NCBI RefSeq assembly: GCF_029094545.1 | Contig: NZ_CP117835.1 | Location: 2,894,001-2,958,000 of the forward strand | Source of the DNA: Alkalihalophilus pseudofirmus | Lineage (GTDB): Bacteria; Bacillota; Bacilli; Bacillales; Bacillaceae_D | Reading direction: 5' to 3' | DNA length: 64,000 nt | Shown: one piece after another, positions 6,897-15,602 of the stretch | How positions within the stretch are numbered: the first letter of the stretch is position 1 | Layout of the letters: the number at the start of each line of letters is the position of its first letter | The notes under the pieces: model-generated | The model's database searches: none | The model's input: the letters and a program-made list of their open reading frames with translations, nothing else | What the model was told of the DNA's origin: nothing | Made by a program: the position numbers and the translations under genes

Positions 6897-7711
6897 AAAA
6901 AGGATTCATTTTATCATTAGTCGGGGCCCTAACCTTATCATTTGGAGGTGCAGGACTGGCTGCGGACCATGGGGATGATGAAGCGAAAGTTCGTGTTGTA
7001 CACGCCTCGCCTGATGCACCAGCTGTAGATGTTGTATTAAATGGAGATGTTGTCGTGGAAGGGGCCGATTTCAAAGCGGCAACTGATTACCTTCATGTTC
7101 CATCAGGAGATCATGAGGTAGAAATCTTTGCTGCTGGTACGGTTGAAGAAGAAGAACCAGTGCTCTCTGCTACACTATCTGTTGAAGGCGGAGAAGCTTA
7201 CACAGTAGCCGCTGTTAATACGGTTGAAAATCTTGAGCTTTCTATTATTAATGACGAACAAATGACTACATCGGGACAAACGAAAGTACGAGTTGGACAC
7301 TTTTCTCCTGATGCGCCAAATGTAGATGTAGCAGTAGCAGGCGGGGATGTATTATTCGAAGATGCACCTTTTAAAGCTGTTACTGATTATTTAGAAACAG
7401 CACCTGCTACATTTGATCTTGAAATCAGAGTTGCAGGAACAGAAGATGTTGTGCTTGAGCTTCCAGCGACTGAACTTCAAGCAGACATGCTTTACAGTGT
7501 TTTTGCAGTAGGATTTGCTGATGGAGAACCTGGACTTGATGTCATTGTATTAAGTGACATGTCACACGAAGCGATGCCAGCTGAAATGCCTGCTACAGGG
7601 ATGGGCGGTGCACAAAACAACACTAGCTTCATGCCAATTTTATTTGCAGGAGCACTAGCACTCGGGGCAGCTGTCTTTTTTCTTAACATTCGTCGTAAAC
7701 AAGAAGCGTAA
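6890..7711 (+). CDS. DUF4397-domain surface protein with sortase-type sorting signal
   Basis: The protein has 273 residues. It has a signal peptide (1-25, cleavage after AGLAA). Two DUF4397 repeats follow, beginning KVRVVHASPDAPAVDVVLNG (about 32) and KVRVGHFSPDAPNVDVAVAG (about 134). The C-terminus has MPATGMGG (near 231), then a hydrophobic stretch and a final RRKQEA, the layout of a sortase substrate with M in place of the usual L of LPxTG. The composition is very acidic. It is followed by an overlapping sortase reading frame, so the pair looks like a substrate with its own enzyme. DUF4397 function is unknown; attachment outside the cell is inferred from the signals. Confidence 0.85.
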   Translation: MLKKGFILSLVGALTLSFGGAGLAADHGDDEAKVRVVHASPDAPAVDVVLNGDVVVEGADFKAATDYLHVPSGDHEVEIFAAGTVEEEEPVLSATLSVEGGEAYTVAAVNTVENLELSIINDEQMTTSGQTKVRVGHFSPDAPNVDVAVAGGDVLFEDAPFKAVTDYLETAPATFDLEIRVAGTEDVVLELPATELQADMLYSVFAVGFADGEPGLDVIVLSDMSHEAMPAEMPATGMGGAQNNTSFMPILFAGALALGAAVFFLNIRRKQEA

Positions 7712-8321
7712 TTTACTAATCATTGTTGCTCTCAGCACGTTCATTGTTAGCGGGTGCAAGCAGACTGATATAGCTGCTGAGCCACTTCCCGCTCTTACAA
7801 CGAACGATTCACCTGCTCTCAATCAAGCGGCCACACAAGAGAAAGTAAAACCGTCAGCCATACAACACCAATCAGGGATTGTGCCGGCATCCATCTCTAT
7901 TCCAAAGATCGAGATCGAAGCTGACGTTTTAGAGGTCGGATTGAATGACGAGCGGCAAATGGAGGTTCCGGACGACCCATTTGAAGTGGGCTGGTTTCAA
8001 CCGGGGGCCAAACCCGGCAGTCAAGGGAGTGCAGTACTTGCAGGTCATGTGGACTCAAGAACTGGTCCAGCCATATTCTTTCATCTCAATCAGTTAGAGG
8101 TTGGCGATCAAGTGTATGTAACTGACCAAGAAGGCCAGACACTCGAATTTAAAGTGACAAGTATGGAAATTTATCCGTACGATGACGCTCCAATCGATCA
8201 AATCTTCGGTTACACTTCTGCTAAGCGTTTAAACTTGATTACCTGTACAGGTGAATTTGACAGAGTAGAGCGGACACACCGCGAAAGGTTAGTCGTGACA
8301 ACTGAACTTGTTAGTCAATAA
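7695..8321 (+). CDS. Class D/F-type sortase with lipoprotein-like signal; start codon irregular
   Basis: Catalytic residues are visible: His in LAGHVDS, Cys in LNLITCTGE and Arg in HRERLVV. The only ordinary start (GTG at 7881) would remove the N-terminus. Upstream in frame the sequence reads NKKRNLLIIVALSTFIVSGC, a good lipoprotein signal, but there is no ATG, GTG or TTG between the in-frame TAG at 7656 and that signal. The coordinate given begins at GTA (7695), the most natural position, overlapping the previous gene by 17 bases. A non-standard start, reinitiation or a sequence error are all possible. It would join the DUF4397 protein to the wall or another acceptor. Confidence 0.75.
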   Translation, partial: VNKKRNLLIIVALSTFIVSGCKQTDIAAEPLPALTTNDSPALNQAATQEKVKPSAIQHQSGIVPASISIPKIEIEADVLEVGLNDERQMEVPDDPFEVGWFQPGAKPGSQGSAVLAGHVDSRTGPAIFFHLNQLEVGDQVYVTDQEGQTLEFKVTSMEIYPYDDAPIDQIFGYTSAKRLNLITCTGEFDRVERTHRERLVVTTELVSQ

Positions 8322-8322
8322 T

Positions 8323-8360
8323 AAGAAGCTAGGCCTTGGATCGGCCTAGCTTCTTTCTTC
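8323..8360. terminator. Bidirectional terminator, sortase / antiporter
   Basis: A 13-bp perfect stem (8323-8335 with 8343-8355) with a seven-base loop, ending next to the antiporter stop codon at 8361. Confidence 0.8.
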
Positions 8361-10424
8361 TTATTCTTCGTAAGATTTATTAGATAACATTGTTCTGGGT
8401 ACATCTGTCCCTCTAGATCCACGCAAATCAACCGGTTCCCTATCTGGTGGATAAATCATAATAAAGCTCTCTGGCTTCGCTACAGCAAGCACTCGAGGCA
8501 GCCGCTCTAACTGCGGATGCCATGCAAGAGTACCTCGTCTTGCACTTAATACAGCAACTAGATCATCTTTACGCAGCTGCGGCATAAAGGAGTGGTGTAA
8601 TTCATTCCATGTAGGAACACCGATCACTTGAAGTTGTACATCAGGTTTCACCTTGTCAAACATCTTCTCATAGCTTTTTGTCTCATCATGAATCACATAA
8701 ACAGTAATGATCGCTCCTATTTGACTTGCAAGCTGCTTAGCTGTACGAATGGACTCATACGCGGCCCTTTTATGGTCAAAACCTGAAGGAATAATAACGA
8801 CAAGTCTCTTCGTCGTATTTAAAGGGTGACCCAGCTTAGACACTAAAATCATTTGGTTCGTTCTTTCAAGCAATTGATCTAATATCCCTCCAAACATCCG
8901 CTGCGGGGTCGATAGTTTACCATTCCACCCTATAACGGCTGTAGTGATCCTAGACTCTTGCATAGCCCGGATCATACCTGAAGTAATATTCGGATCCACG
9001 CGTGTTAACATCTGCATAGGCACCTCAGCGCCAGCGGCATAGCTTACCGCTTTACTAAGAGTTTTCTCTGCTTGAATGATTTTCTCAGGAGCCTCTTCCC
9101 CGCGCCCCTGGGCAACGGATAATGTATATAGTGGCTCAGGTGAATTCCCTCTAATAATAAAAGCAAGCTCAAGCAGGGATTCCATCGTTTTTGGATTGGC
9201 TACCGGCACTAGCACTCTTTGCGGTGCCTCTGACGGCTCATACGGCCGCTGCTCTTCCTTTAAAGCAATCTTGCGGGCATATACTTCAACCATATATGGA
9301 CCGATCATACATGTCACTAAGATCATGACGATCACTGCATTTACAGTAGCCTGATTAAACAAGCCAAGGTCATAACCGACTAATGTCGCAGCTAATGTTG
9401 CAGCTGCCTGCGGAATCGATAATCCGAACATCAGCTTAATTTCGTCGGACGAATAGTGATAGATTTTACCTGCAATCCATGCAGCTAAAAATTTACCGCT
9501 AATAACAAGTGTCACGACAACAGCTGCCATAAGCCATGCAGACGGGTCCGACAATAATATACTTATATCCATCAGCATTCCAACTGATAATAAGAAGAAT
9601 GGAATAAATAAAGCATTACCTACAAATTTGATTCGATTCATCAATGTACCCTGCTCAGAAATAAATCTGTTTAACGCAAGACCAGCAAGGAATGCCCCTA
9701 TAATAGGTTCTAACCCTGCTATTGTCGCAAAATAAGCTGATACAAACAGAACCGTCATTACAAAGATAAATTCAAGTGCTCCTTCACTGCTCAATGTACG
9801 GAAGAAAAATTTAGCTACAATCGGTACTAATATTAGTACCGCAGCTACATAAAGTGCAAGAGATACGAGCAGGATAAACCAGAAATTAGCTGTTAGTTCA
9901 CCTTGAGTAGAGCCTGCCACTACCGCTAAGATAAGAAGGGCTAAAGTATCCGTCATAATCGTCCCGCCAACAGTGGTCGTTACCGATTTATTCTTCGTTA
10001 TCCCAATACGGCTGGCAATAGGATAGGCCAGCAGCGTATGTGAACCTAACAGCGAGCCAAGTAAGATGGCGGCGGCTGTAGAATAACCAAGCAGGTAAAC
10101 AATAATGGTTCCAAGTATAAACGGGATAGTAAATGACATAGAACCGAAAAACAAGCTTCTTGTACGATATTTTTTAAATCCATCTAAATCAATCTCAAGA
10201 CCTGCAATAAAGATAATATACAGAAGTCCAACTGTTCCAAGTAATACAATGGTGGGGTCGCGATCAAGCATCCCAAGACCATTAGGACCAATAATGACCC
10301 CGGCTAAGATTAAACCTATAATTCCAGGAATACGCAATTTCGCCATGATTAACGGGGCAATTAAAAAGACAACCATAGCAATAGCAAAAATAAGGACGGG
10401 ATTCGTCACGGGTTGTTCAAACAA
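8361..10424 (-). CDS. CPA2-family cation/proton antiporter with C-terminal Usp-like domains
   Basis: The protein has about 687 residues. The first 400 hold a KefB/NhaA-like antiporter domain with some 11-13 membrane segments (for example IPGIIGLILAGVIIGPNGLG and LEPIIGAFLAGLALNRF). The last 280 are soluble and show two universal-stress-protein-like folds (RVLVPVANPKTMESLLELA, RLVVIIPSGFDHKRAAYESI). It would exchange Na+ or K+ for H+. B. subtilis has an antiporter (YjbQ) in the same place, but that one carries a TrkA domain instead. AAAAGGTG is eight bases before TTG at 10424, so that start is preferred to the GTG at 10433. Confidence 0.85.
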   Translation of the reverse strand: MFEQPVTNPVLIFAIAMVVFLIAPLIMAKLRIPGIIGLILAGVIIGPNGLGMLDRDPTIVLLGTVGLLYIIFIAGLEIDLDGFKKYRTRSLFFGSMSFTIPFILGTIIVYLLGYSTAAAILLGSLLGSHTLLAYPIASRIGITKNKSVTTTVGGTIMTDTLALLILAVVAGSTQGELTANFWFILLVSLALYVAAVLILVPIVAKFFFRTLSSEGALEFIFVMTVLFVSAYFATIAGLEPIIGAFLAGLALNRFISEQGTLMNRIKFVGNALFIPFFLLSVGMLMDISILLSDPSAWLMAAVVVTLVISGKFLAAWIAGKIYHYSSDEIKLMFGLSIPQAAATLAATLVGYDLGLFNQATVNAVIVMILVTCMIGPYMVEVYARKIALKEEQRPYEPSEAPQRVLVPVANPKTMESLLELAFIIRGNSPEPLYTLSVAQGRGEEAPEKIIQAEKTLSKAVSYAAGAEVPMQMLTRVDPNITSGMIRAMQESRITTAVIGWNGKLSTPQRMFGGILDQLLERTNQMILVSKLGHPLNTTKRLVVIIPSGFDHKRAAYESIRTAKQLASQIGAIITVYVIHDETKSYEKMFDKVKPDVQLQVIGVPTWNELHHSFMPQLRKDDLVAVLSARRGTLAWHPQLERLPRVLAVAKPESFIMIYPPDREPVDLRGSRGTDVPRTMLSNKSYEE

Positions 10425-10571
10425 AATCAGCACACCTTTTATTTTTATTTATCCTAACCATCTTAAAGAAAGCATCTCTTCATTGTCAACGAAGAACTAA
10501 AATGTATACCCTTACATTTTTTATTGAAATAGAGATAGTTTGTATATCCTTATCTCGTATGGAAGAATTTA

Positions 10572-10580
10572 TGCTAAAAT
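10572..10580 (+). promoter_or_regulatory. prpE promoter (extended -10)
   Basis: TGCTAAAAT is an extended -10 (5/6 of TATAAT); no clear -35. It lies about 47 bases before the prpE start. Confidence 0.45.
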
Positions 10581-10627
10581 GCATGTATTCTTTCATGTCT
10601 TAAAATGATTATTAAGGAGTGAAATCT

Positions 10628-11365
10628 TTGAACATAGATTGTATTGGCGATGTGCACGGGTGTTATGAAGAATTGGTATTACTGCTTAAAAAATTAGGAT
10701 ATCAAAAATCTAATACAAGTTTTGCCCATCCACAAGGACGAAAACTTGCTTTTGTAGGAGACCTCACAGACAGGGGTCCTCATTCACTAAAGGTCATAAA
10801 ATTAGTTTATAGCTTAGTGAAAGATGACCAAGCGTATTATGTACCTGGTAATCACTGTGATAAACTGTATAGATTTTTTCTAGGTAGAAATGTCCAACAA
10901 AAACATGGTTTAGAGACAACCGTTGCAGAATTAAATAACGTATCAAAAAAGGAATACAGCCAAATCCGAAAAATGTTTCTTTTCCTTGTAGAGAAGTCCC
11001 CTCTATACCACGTTTTGGATAGCGGAAACCTTGTTATTGCTCACGCCGGGATTCAAGCCAAGGATATTGGCCAAACAAATAAACGGGTCAAGACATTTGT
11101 ATTGTATGGTGATATTACAGGTGAAACAAACCCTGATGGCACTCCTGTTAGAAGAGATTGGTCAAAAAGTTATAATGGACGTGCAGTTGTAGTCTATGGG
11201 CATACGCCAGTCAAAGAGCCGCGCTTTTTGAATCATACAGTAAATATTGACACAGGCTGTGTATTCGGGGGAAAGCTGACCGCCTTAAGGTACCCTGAAA
11301 TGAAAACAGTAGAAGTTTCTTCTTCTATGCCATATGTCGAAGAAAAGTTCCGTTCATTTGCTTAA
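10628..11365 (+). CDS. prpE: Bis(5'-nucleosyl)-tetraphosphatase PrpE
   Basis: The protein has 245 residues and a metallophosphatase signature: DVHGCYEE near residue 7, GDLTDRGP near 45, GNHCDK near 75, and later AHAG and YGHTPV. It hydrolyses asymmetric Ap4A-type dinucleotides and in B. subtilis also dephosphorylates phosphotyrosine. AAGGAG (10614-10619) is eight bases from TTG 10628, which is taken as start; a GTG at 10619 overlaps that site. Length and the conserved C-terminal region match B. subtilis PrpE. It is divergent from the antiporter and lies next to yjbO-nadK, as in Bacillus. Confidence 0.92.
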   Translation: MNIDCIGDVHGCYEELVLLLKKLGYQKSNTSFAHPQGRKLAFVGDLTDRGPHSLKVIKLVYSLVKDDQAYYVPGNHCDKLYRFFLGRNVQQKHGLETTVAELNNVSKKEYSQIRKMFLFLVEKSPLYHVLDSGNLVIAHAGIQAKDIGQTNKRVKTFVLYGDITGETNPDGTPVRRDWSKSYNGRAVVVYGHTPVKEPRFLNHTVNIDTGCVFGGKLTALRYPEMKTVEVSSSMPYVEEKFRSFA

Positions 11366-11376
11366 ACGTATTTAGT

Positions 11377-11404
11377 AAACCTAATTGATTAAACCTAATT
11401 GATT
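11377..11404. repeat. 14-bp tandem duplication
   Basis: Two exact, adjacent copies of AAACCTAATTGATT between prpE and the lipoprotein gene. Confidence 0.9.
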
Positions 11405-11429
11405 AATTTAAAAAGGAAGTTGAAAAAGA

Positions 11430-11894
11430 TTGAAAGATCAAATAAAAATTAAACTAGAAAAATCAAAAGTGAAATGGTTCTTCCTATTGCTTATCTTCCT
11501 ATTATCCGGCTGTGGTCCGTCTTTAGAAGTGATAATTGATGAAGAAGCGACTCGTTTAATTGTGGATGAGGAACGATCATTGCTCACAATTTATACGCGT
11601 TTTGAAAACCCTACTGCTATTCCTTCAGGGCCATTAAGTGTTCAGTTTCATATAAATGATGAAAATCTTTTAGACCAATTAGACCAAGAATCTCCTTTCG
11701 CATTCATGGACCGTGAAGGAAACCTTGAAACATTCGATATAAAACCGAATGGAAGTTATTTTATTTCTGAATCCTTCGCTTATCAAGTTGAAGAGCCGAT
11801 CGATGAATTACAGGGAGTGATTGAAGTAGCTGTGATAGACGAATCTGAAACGGAACTTGCACGAATGACTGTAAACCAAGTGACTACAGAATAA
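11430..11894 (+). CDS. Putative lipoprotein of unknown function
   Basis: The protein has 154 residues. A basic N-terminus and hydrophobic core lead to the lipobox LLSGC (Cys near residue 28), so it should be a membrane-anchored lipoprotein. The mature part is acidic and probably beta-rich (a single domain about 45-150) with no catalytic motif I recognise. The start is TTG at 11430 with AAGGA about 12 bases upstream, a long spacing. It follows prpE on the same strand after a short gap that holds a tandem duplication. It may be cotranscribed with prpE, as no terminator is seen in between. Confidence 0.7.
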   Translation: MKDQIKIKLEKSKVKWFFLLLIFLLSGCGPSLEVIIDEEATRLIVDEERSLLTIYTRFENPTAIPSGPLSVQFHINDENLLDQLDQESPFAFMDREGNLETFDIKPNGSYFISESFAYQVEEPIDELQGVIEVAVIDESETELARMTVNQVTTE

Positions 11895-11897
11895 AAA

Positions 11898-11945
11898 AAG
11901 CATCCTAGGGGTCCTAGCAAAAGGATTCTTAGGATGCTTTTCGCT
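11898..11945. terminator. Bidirectional terminator, lipoprotein / yjbO
   Basis: A 10-bp stem (11898-11907 with 11930-11939) with further weak inner pairing is flanked by A7 on the left and T-rich sequence on the right. Confidence 0.75.
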
Positions 11946-12905
11946 TTATTTTATGAGTTTGTCTTTGACTTCAATCAAATCTTTAGGGAGTGAAGCAGAA
12001 AAGTGAAGATGCTTCCCTGTAAACGGATGAATCAATTCAACTCTTTGGCAATGAAGAGCTTGTCTGGCCAACAATTCTATACTCCCCCCGTAAAGATCAT
12101 CCCCAAGTAATGGGTGCCCTAAGTGAGCAAAGTGTACACGGATTTGATGAGTTCGGCCCGTTTCAAGATTAATCTCTACTTCAGAATAAGCTTGATTATC
12201 ATTGATTACTTTATAATGAGTAATCGCCTCTTGACCATCAGCTGCAACCATCCGTTCAATAATACTTGAGGGCCTTCTTTTAATGGGAGCGTGAATCGTT
12301 CCTTCTCTCGGTTGAACAAAGCCTTCAGCTAAAGCCAGGTAATATCGTTTCAGCTTACCAGCCCTTTGTCCTTTAGACAATTGATCATGAGCTAACCCAT
12401 GTTTAGCTACAACTAAAAGGCCTGAAGTATCACGATCCAGCCGGTTAACAGCATGAAAGGTAAAGGGAATATGATGGCTTTCATAGTACCCCATAACGGC
12501 ATTAGCAAGCGTACGACTTGGATGCTCTCTAGATGGAATGGTAGGCATTCCATGCGGCTTATTTATCACTAAAAGGTGGTCATCTTCATAGTGAATATCC
12601 AGGGGGATGCATTCAGGCCTCAGTGATTCATTTTTAGGCTCAGGCGGTACATACACTTCCACTCTGTCCCCACTGAATATTGTTGTTCGAACCGTGACTT
12701 CCTTTTGATTAACGAGAATTTTTCCACCCTTAAATTTTATGTCGGCTAGCGATTTCTTAGAAATCTCAATAACTTCCCTCAAAAATGTTCTAAGGAGGAT
12801 TCCCTCATTAATTCCCTCATTGATTGAAGAACAAGCGTTTGAAGAAACAACATTCGCTGGTACAACCCACTCTATTTTACAAGACATGCTTTCATTTTGA
12901 GACAT
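11946..12905 (-). CDS. yjbO: RluA/RluD-family pseudouridine synthase (YjbO)
   Basis: The protein has 319 residues. An S4-like N-terminal region (residues about 35-85) is followed by the pseudouridine synthase catalytic domain with the key aspartate in AVNRLDRDTSGL near residue 145, plus the GRTHQIRVH motif. It converts specific uridines in RNA (probably 23S rRNA) to pseudouridine. The ATG at 12905 with GGTGAG upstream is chosen over a GTG at 12914; it lies one base after the nadK stop, so the two are coupled. The residues INEGINEG near 30 arise from a 12-bp duplication. Confidence 0.88.
   Translation of the reverse strand: MSQNESMSCKIEWVVPANVVSSNACSSINEGINEGILLRTFLREVIEISKKSLADIKFKGGKILVNQKEVTVRTTIFSGDRVEVYVPPEPKNESLRPECIPLDIHYEDDHLLVINKPHGMPTIPSREHPSRTLANAVMGYYESHHIPFTFHAVNRLDRDTSGLLVVAKHGLAHDQLSKGQRAGKLKRYYLALAEGFVQPREGTIHAPIKRRPSSIIERMVAADGQEAITHYKVINDNQAYSEVEINLETGRTHQIRVHFAHLGHPLLGDDLYGGSIELLARQALHCQRVELIHPFTGKHLHFSASLPKDLIEVKDKLIK
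12799..12822. repeat. In-frame 12-bp duplication in yjbO
   Basis: Two adjacent copies of ATTCCCTCATT(A/G) encode INEG twice in the linker before the catalytic domain. Confidence 0.8.
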
Positions 12906-12906
12906 G

Positions 12907-13701
12907 TTACTCACCGATAAATGAATCCTTTACACGTTTCCAAAATGGGAACGGTCTAAATCTAGCGAACCTGATCTTCTCTTCTGCAACCCGGCATTGA
13001 ATCGACTTCACTCTTTTGTGATCAAGTGTATAGTGATCAATCGTTACTTGAACATCAACATTATTTAATGGCTTTAACAAACAGGTATGATGCTGCGGCA
13101 AGACAAGCGGCGAGCCTACTGTCCGGTATACCCTGTTGTTAATCGAAGCCATTTCAGCTATTTGAATGGAAGCAAGAGAAGGGTGCAAAATAGCACCGCC
13201 AAGAGCTTTATTGTAAGCTGTACTTCCAGATGGTGTTGAAATACATAACCCATCACCGCGGAAGACCTCAAATGTATCTCCTTTAATTTGTACATTACTT
13301 ACAAGAGAACCTTCTAAGCTTTTAACCGTACATTCATTTAATGCAAGATGGCGCTCAGACTTCCCTTCGCCCTCATGCCTAATGACGACTTCAAGCAGCG
13401 GATATTCAACAATTTGATAAGGAGTCTTAGCGATGTGAATCACAAGCTTTTCCACCTCATCTGGCACCCAATCTGCATAAAATCCTAAATGGCCTGTATG
13501 GATTCCTACAAAAGCAGTATCTTCAAGACGTTCACTGTAGTCGTGAAAAGCTTGAAGCAAGGTACCGTCTCCGCCCACTGTTACAACCATCTCAGGAGTT
13601 TCTTCATCATATACTAATCCAAAATCTAACAAATATCGTTTGATTCGCTGTTGTAATGTGTTAGATAGATCATCACCACGCGAAGTGACGGTAAATTTCA
13701 T
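12907..13701 (-). CDS. nadK: NAD kinase
   Basis: The protein has 264 residues and phosphorylates NAD to NADP. The ATP/NAD-binding motif GGDGT is at residues 43-47, and the conserved ALNECTV and [15 protein letters not shown] motifs follow. Length and order (yjbM-nadK-yjbO) match the B. subtilis yjbMN(ppnK)O operon. The start ATG is preceded by GGAAGGGATGAGGACC on the minus strand. It is a cytoplasmic enzyme likely to be essential. NADPH made from its product also feeds the FabI-type reductases elsewhere in the window. Confidence 0.95.
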   Translation of the reverse strand: MKFTVTSRGDDLSNTLQQRIKRYLLDFGLVYDEETPEMVVTVGGDGTLLQAFHDYSERLEDTAFVGIHTGHLGFYADWVPDEVEKLVIHIAKTPYQIVEYPLLEVVIRHEGEGKSERHLALNECTVKSLEGSLVSNVQIKGDTFEVFRGDGLCISTPSGSTAYNKALGGAILHPSLASIQIAEMASINNRVYRTVGSPLVLPQHHTCLLKPLNNVDVQVTIDHYTLDHKRVKSIQCRVAEEKIRFARFRPFPFWKRVKDSFIGE

Positions 13702-13724
13702 ATGGTCCTCATCCCTTCCTGCTC

Positions 13725-14357
13725 CTATAGCTTTCTGCCTTGCTCTTGTTTTTGAATAAATATTTCCTGAGCATCTCTTACCTCATCACGTATAATCGAC
13801 ATTTCCTCATCAAGCTTAAAGGCAGCTTCGGCCGCACGCATTAACCTCATCTTTATATCTTCTGGAATTTCTCCGCTGTACTTATAATTAAGAGAATGTT
13901 CAATCGTTGCCCAAAAATTCATTGCAAGCGTGCGGACTTGAAGCTCTACTAATACTTTCTTCTCGCCTTCAATCGTCTGGACAGGATAACGGAGCACTAA
14001 ATGATACGAACGATATCCGCTTGGTTTCTTTTCCACCACATAATCCCGTTCTTCTATGATGTCAAAGTCTGTGCGTGTGCGAATTAACTTTATAACCGTT
14101 TCAATATCTTCCACAAATTGTGTAACAATACGAACTCCCGCAAGATCCTGCATTTTATCCTCGAGTTCATTTAAAGGAATATTTTTTCGTTTTGCCTTAT
14201 CTACAATGCTAGAGATAGGCTTGACTCGTCCCGTGACAAATTCAATCGGTGTATGATTAGAAGATCGCTGATATTGTTCGCGCAACCCTTTTAATTTCAC
14301 TTTCAACTCTTCAACCGCTTGCTTATAAGGCATTAAAAAAGTTCCCCAGTCACTCAT
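13725..14357 (-). CDS. yjbM: Small alarmone synthetase (RelA/SpoT-type, YjbM/RelQ)
   Basis: The protein has 210 residues and only the synthetase domain, with no HD hydrolase half. Visible features are [18 protein letters not shown] (substrate loop), the metal-binding DLAGVRIV, and [17 protein letters not shown] followed by LNYKYSG, typical of RelQ. It transfers pyrophosphate from ATP to GTP/GDP to make (p)ppGpp. It is the first of the run yjbM-nadK-yjbO, and yjbL lies just upstream. The start ATG has only a weak GGTGA upstream. Confidence 0.93.
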   Translation of the reverse strand: MSDWGTFLMPYKQAVEELKVKLKGLREQYQRSSNHTPIEFVTGRVKPISSIVDKAKRKNIPLNELEDKMQDLAGVRIVTQFVEDIETVIKLIRTRTDFDIIEERDYVVEKKPSGYRSYHLVLRYPVQTIEGEKKVLVELQVRTLAMNFWATIEHSLNYKYSGEIPEDIKMRLMRAAEAAFKLDEEMSIIRDEVRDAQEIFIQKQEQGRKL

Positions 14358-14378
14358 TCAATCACCATCCGTCCATTG

Positions 14379-14765
14379 CTAAACAGTCTTTTTAAACACT
14401 TCACAAACAGCTGTCTCTAACTCTTCACCATAATTGCTGTTCCCTTCAATATTCTCTAAAAGAAAATCTAGTTCAGCATGCAGCTGCACTAACTCAAGTG
14501 TATGATTAGAATCAAATTCTAAAATAAGCGGAGCCTCTGTCTTATACGCTTCATTGAGCAAAGGCCATGTATTTTGACCAAAAGATACATAGTAAAACTG
14601 CTCATCGTCTTCTATTATGTATATAAGTGCTAACCCATCAGAATCAACCAGCATTCTCTCTCCGGCTTTGATTCTCTTGATTTCATCCTGAGTAAATGTA
14701 TGCTTACACGCTGCAGCATACACCTCACTATTTTTTGTAATTTCTAATACGTTCAACTTCTTCAT
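14379..14765 (-). CDS. yjbL: UPF0738-family protein YjbL
   Basis: The protein has 128 residues, acidic and soluble, with no motif pointing to an enzyme. Size and position next to yjbM identify it as the YjbL (UPF0738) family of unknown function. GGAGGGT sits just upstream of ATG 14765; the TTG at 14780 lies before this site and is not used. It is likely the first gene of the operon yjbL-yjbM-nadK-yjbO and divergent from yjbK. Confidence 0.75.
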   Translation of the reverse strand: MKKLNVLEITKNSEVYAAACKHTFTQDEIKRIKAGERMLVDSDGLALIYIIEDDEQFYYVSFGQNTWPLLNEAYKTEAPLILEFDSNHTLELVQLHAELDFLLENIEGNSNYGEELETAVCEVFKKTV

Positions 14766-14808
14766 AGTACCCTCCAACATTCACATTCATAGAGTATTTA
14801 TCTTCAAT

Positions 14809-14834
14809 AGTTTACCACACAAGTTTACCACACA
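14809..14834. repeat. 13-bp tandem duplication
   Basis: Two adjacent copies of AGTTTACCACACA in the divergent yjbL/yjbK promoter region. Confidence 0.85.
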
Positions 14835-14879
14835 CTTATGTTCATTCCTATTAGAAGCACAAGGGAATTAAGATCTGTA

Positions 14880-14908
14880 TTGAGTGGACAACAGAGCTGT
14901 GAGATAAT
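14880..14908 (+). promoter_or_regulatory. Sigma-A promoter for yjbK-cwlQ
   Basis: TTGAGT (14880-14885), a 17-base spacer, then GATAAT (14903-14908). It lies 35 bases before yjbK. Confidence 0.6.
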
Positions 14909-14942
14909 GAGAAAATCTCAAAATATAAGGACGTGAGCCGAT

Positions 14943-15539
14943 ATGTCGCAAGAAATTGAAATTGAAGTAAAATCATTAGTTACAGAACAGGCTTTCCACC
15001 ATTTAATCCAAAAAGTAAACTACTCTGTTGAACATGCTGTTACTCAAAAAAATCATTACTTTGAAACAGCTGACTTTATTCTTAAAAGTAAAAGATCTGC
15101 CCTTCGAATTCGAGAAAAAGAAGGGAACTATACGCTCACTTTAAAAGAACCGAACAATAAACCCGAACAAGAAGGCTTACTTGAAACCCATCAGATGCTC
15201 TCTTTAAATGAAGCAGAGCATGCTATTAATACAGGAGAACTTCCTTCAGGTGAGGTGTGTGAGCAACTCATGCAGCTGGGTGTTAACGTAGATTCATTAA
15301 CCTACTTAGGTACATTGACAACAAGCCGGATCGAAGGGGAATATGAGAATGGCATTTTGTGCTTTGATAAAAGTACCTACTTAGATCAAGTTGACTATGA
15401 AGTTGAATTTGAAGGCAGTACTTTATCGCATGCACAAAGCGTAATAGAAAACCTATTAACGAGCGCCAACCTCTCCCAAGCCCCTACACCGAATAAAGTT
15501 GAGCGTTTCTTTGACAGAAAACAACAATTATCATCATAA
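14943..15539 (+). CDS. yjbK: CYTH-domain protein YjbK
   Basis: The protein has 198 residues. The N-terminal EIEIEVK signature (the ExExK motif of CYTH/triphosphate tunnel metalloenzymes) is at residues 4-10, followed by alternating charged strands (RSALRIREKEGNYTLTLK, DQVDYEVEFEG). Family members hydrolyse inorganic tri- or polyphosphate or make cyclic AMP; B. subtilis YjbK is commonly regarded as a putative triphosphatase. It is transcribed toward cwlQ and divergent from the alarmone synthetase operon, a conserved arrangement in bacilli. Confidence 0.88.
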   Translation: MSQEIEIEVKSLVTEQAFHHLIQKVNYSVEHAVTQKNHYFETADFILKSKRSALRIREKEGNYTLTLKEPNNKPEQEGLLETHQMLSLNEAEHAINTGELPSGEVCEQLMQLGVNVDSLTYLGTLTTSRIEGEYENGILCFDKSTYLDQVDYEVEFEGSTLSHAQSVIENLLTSANLSQAPTPNKVERFFDRKQQLSS

Positions 15540-15602
15540 ACTAATTGTTGCCTAGTGAAATATTTGGTAAAGTTAGGTTAAATCTCTTACGGAGGTAACC
15601 TT

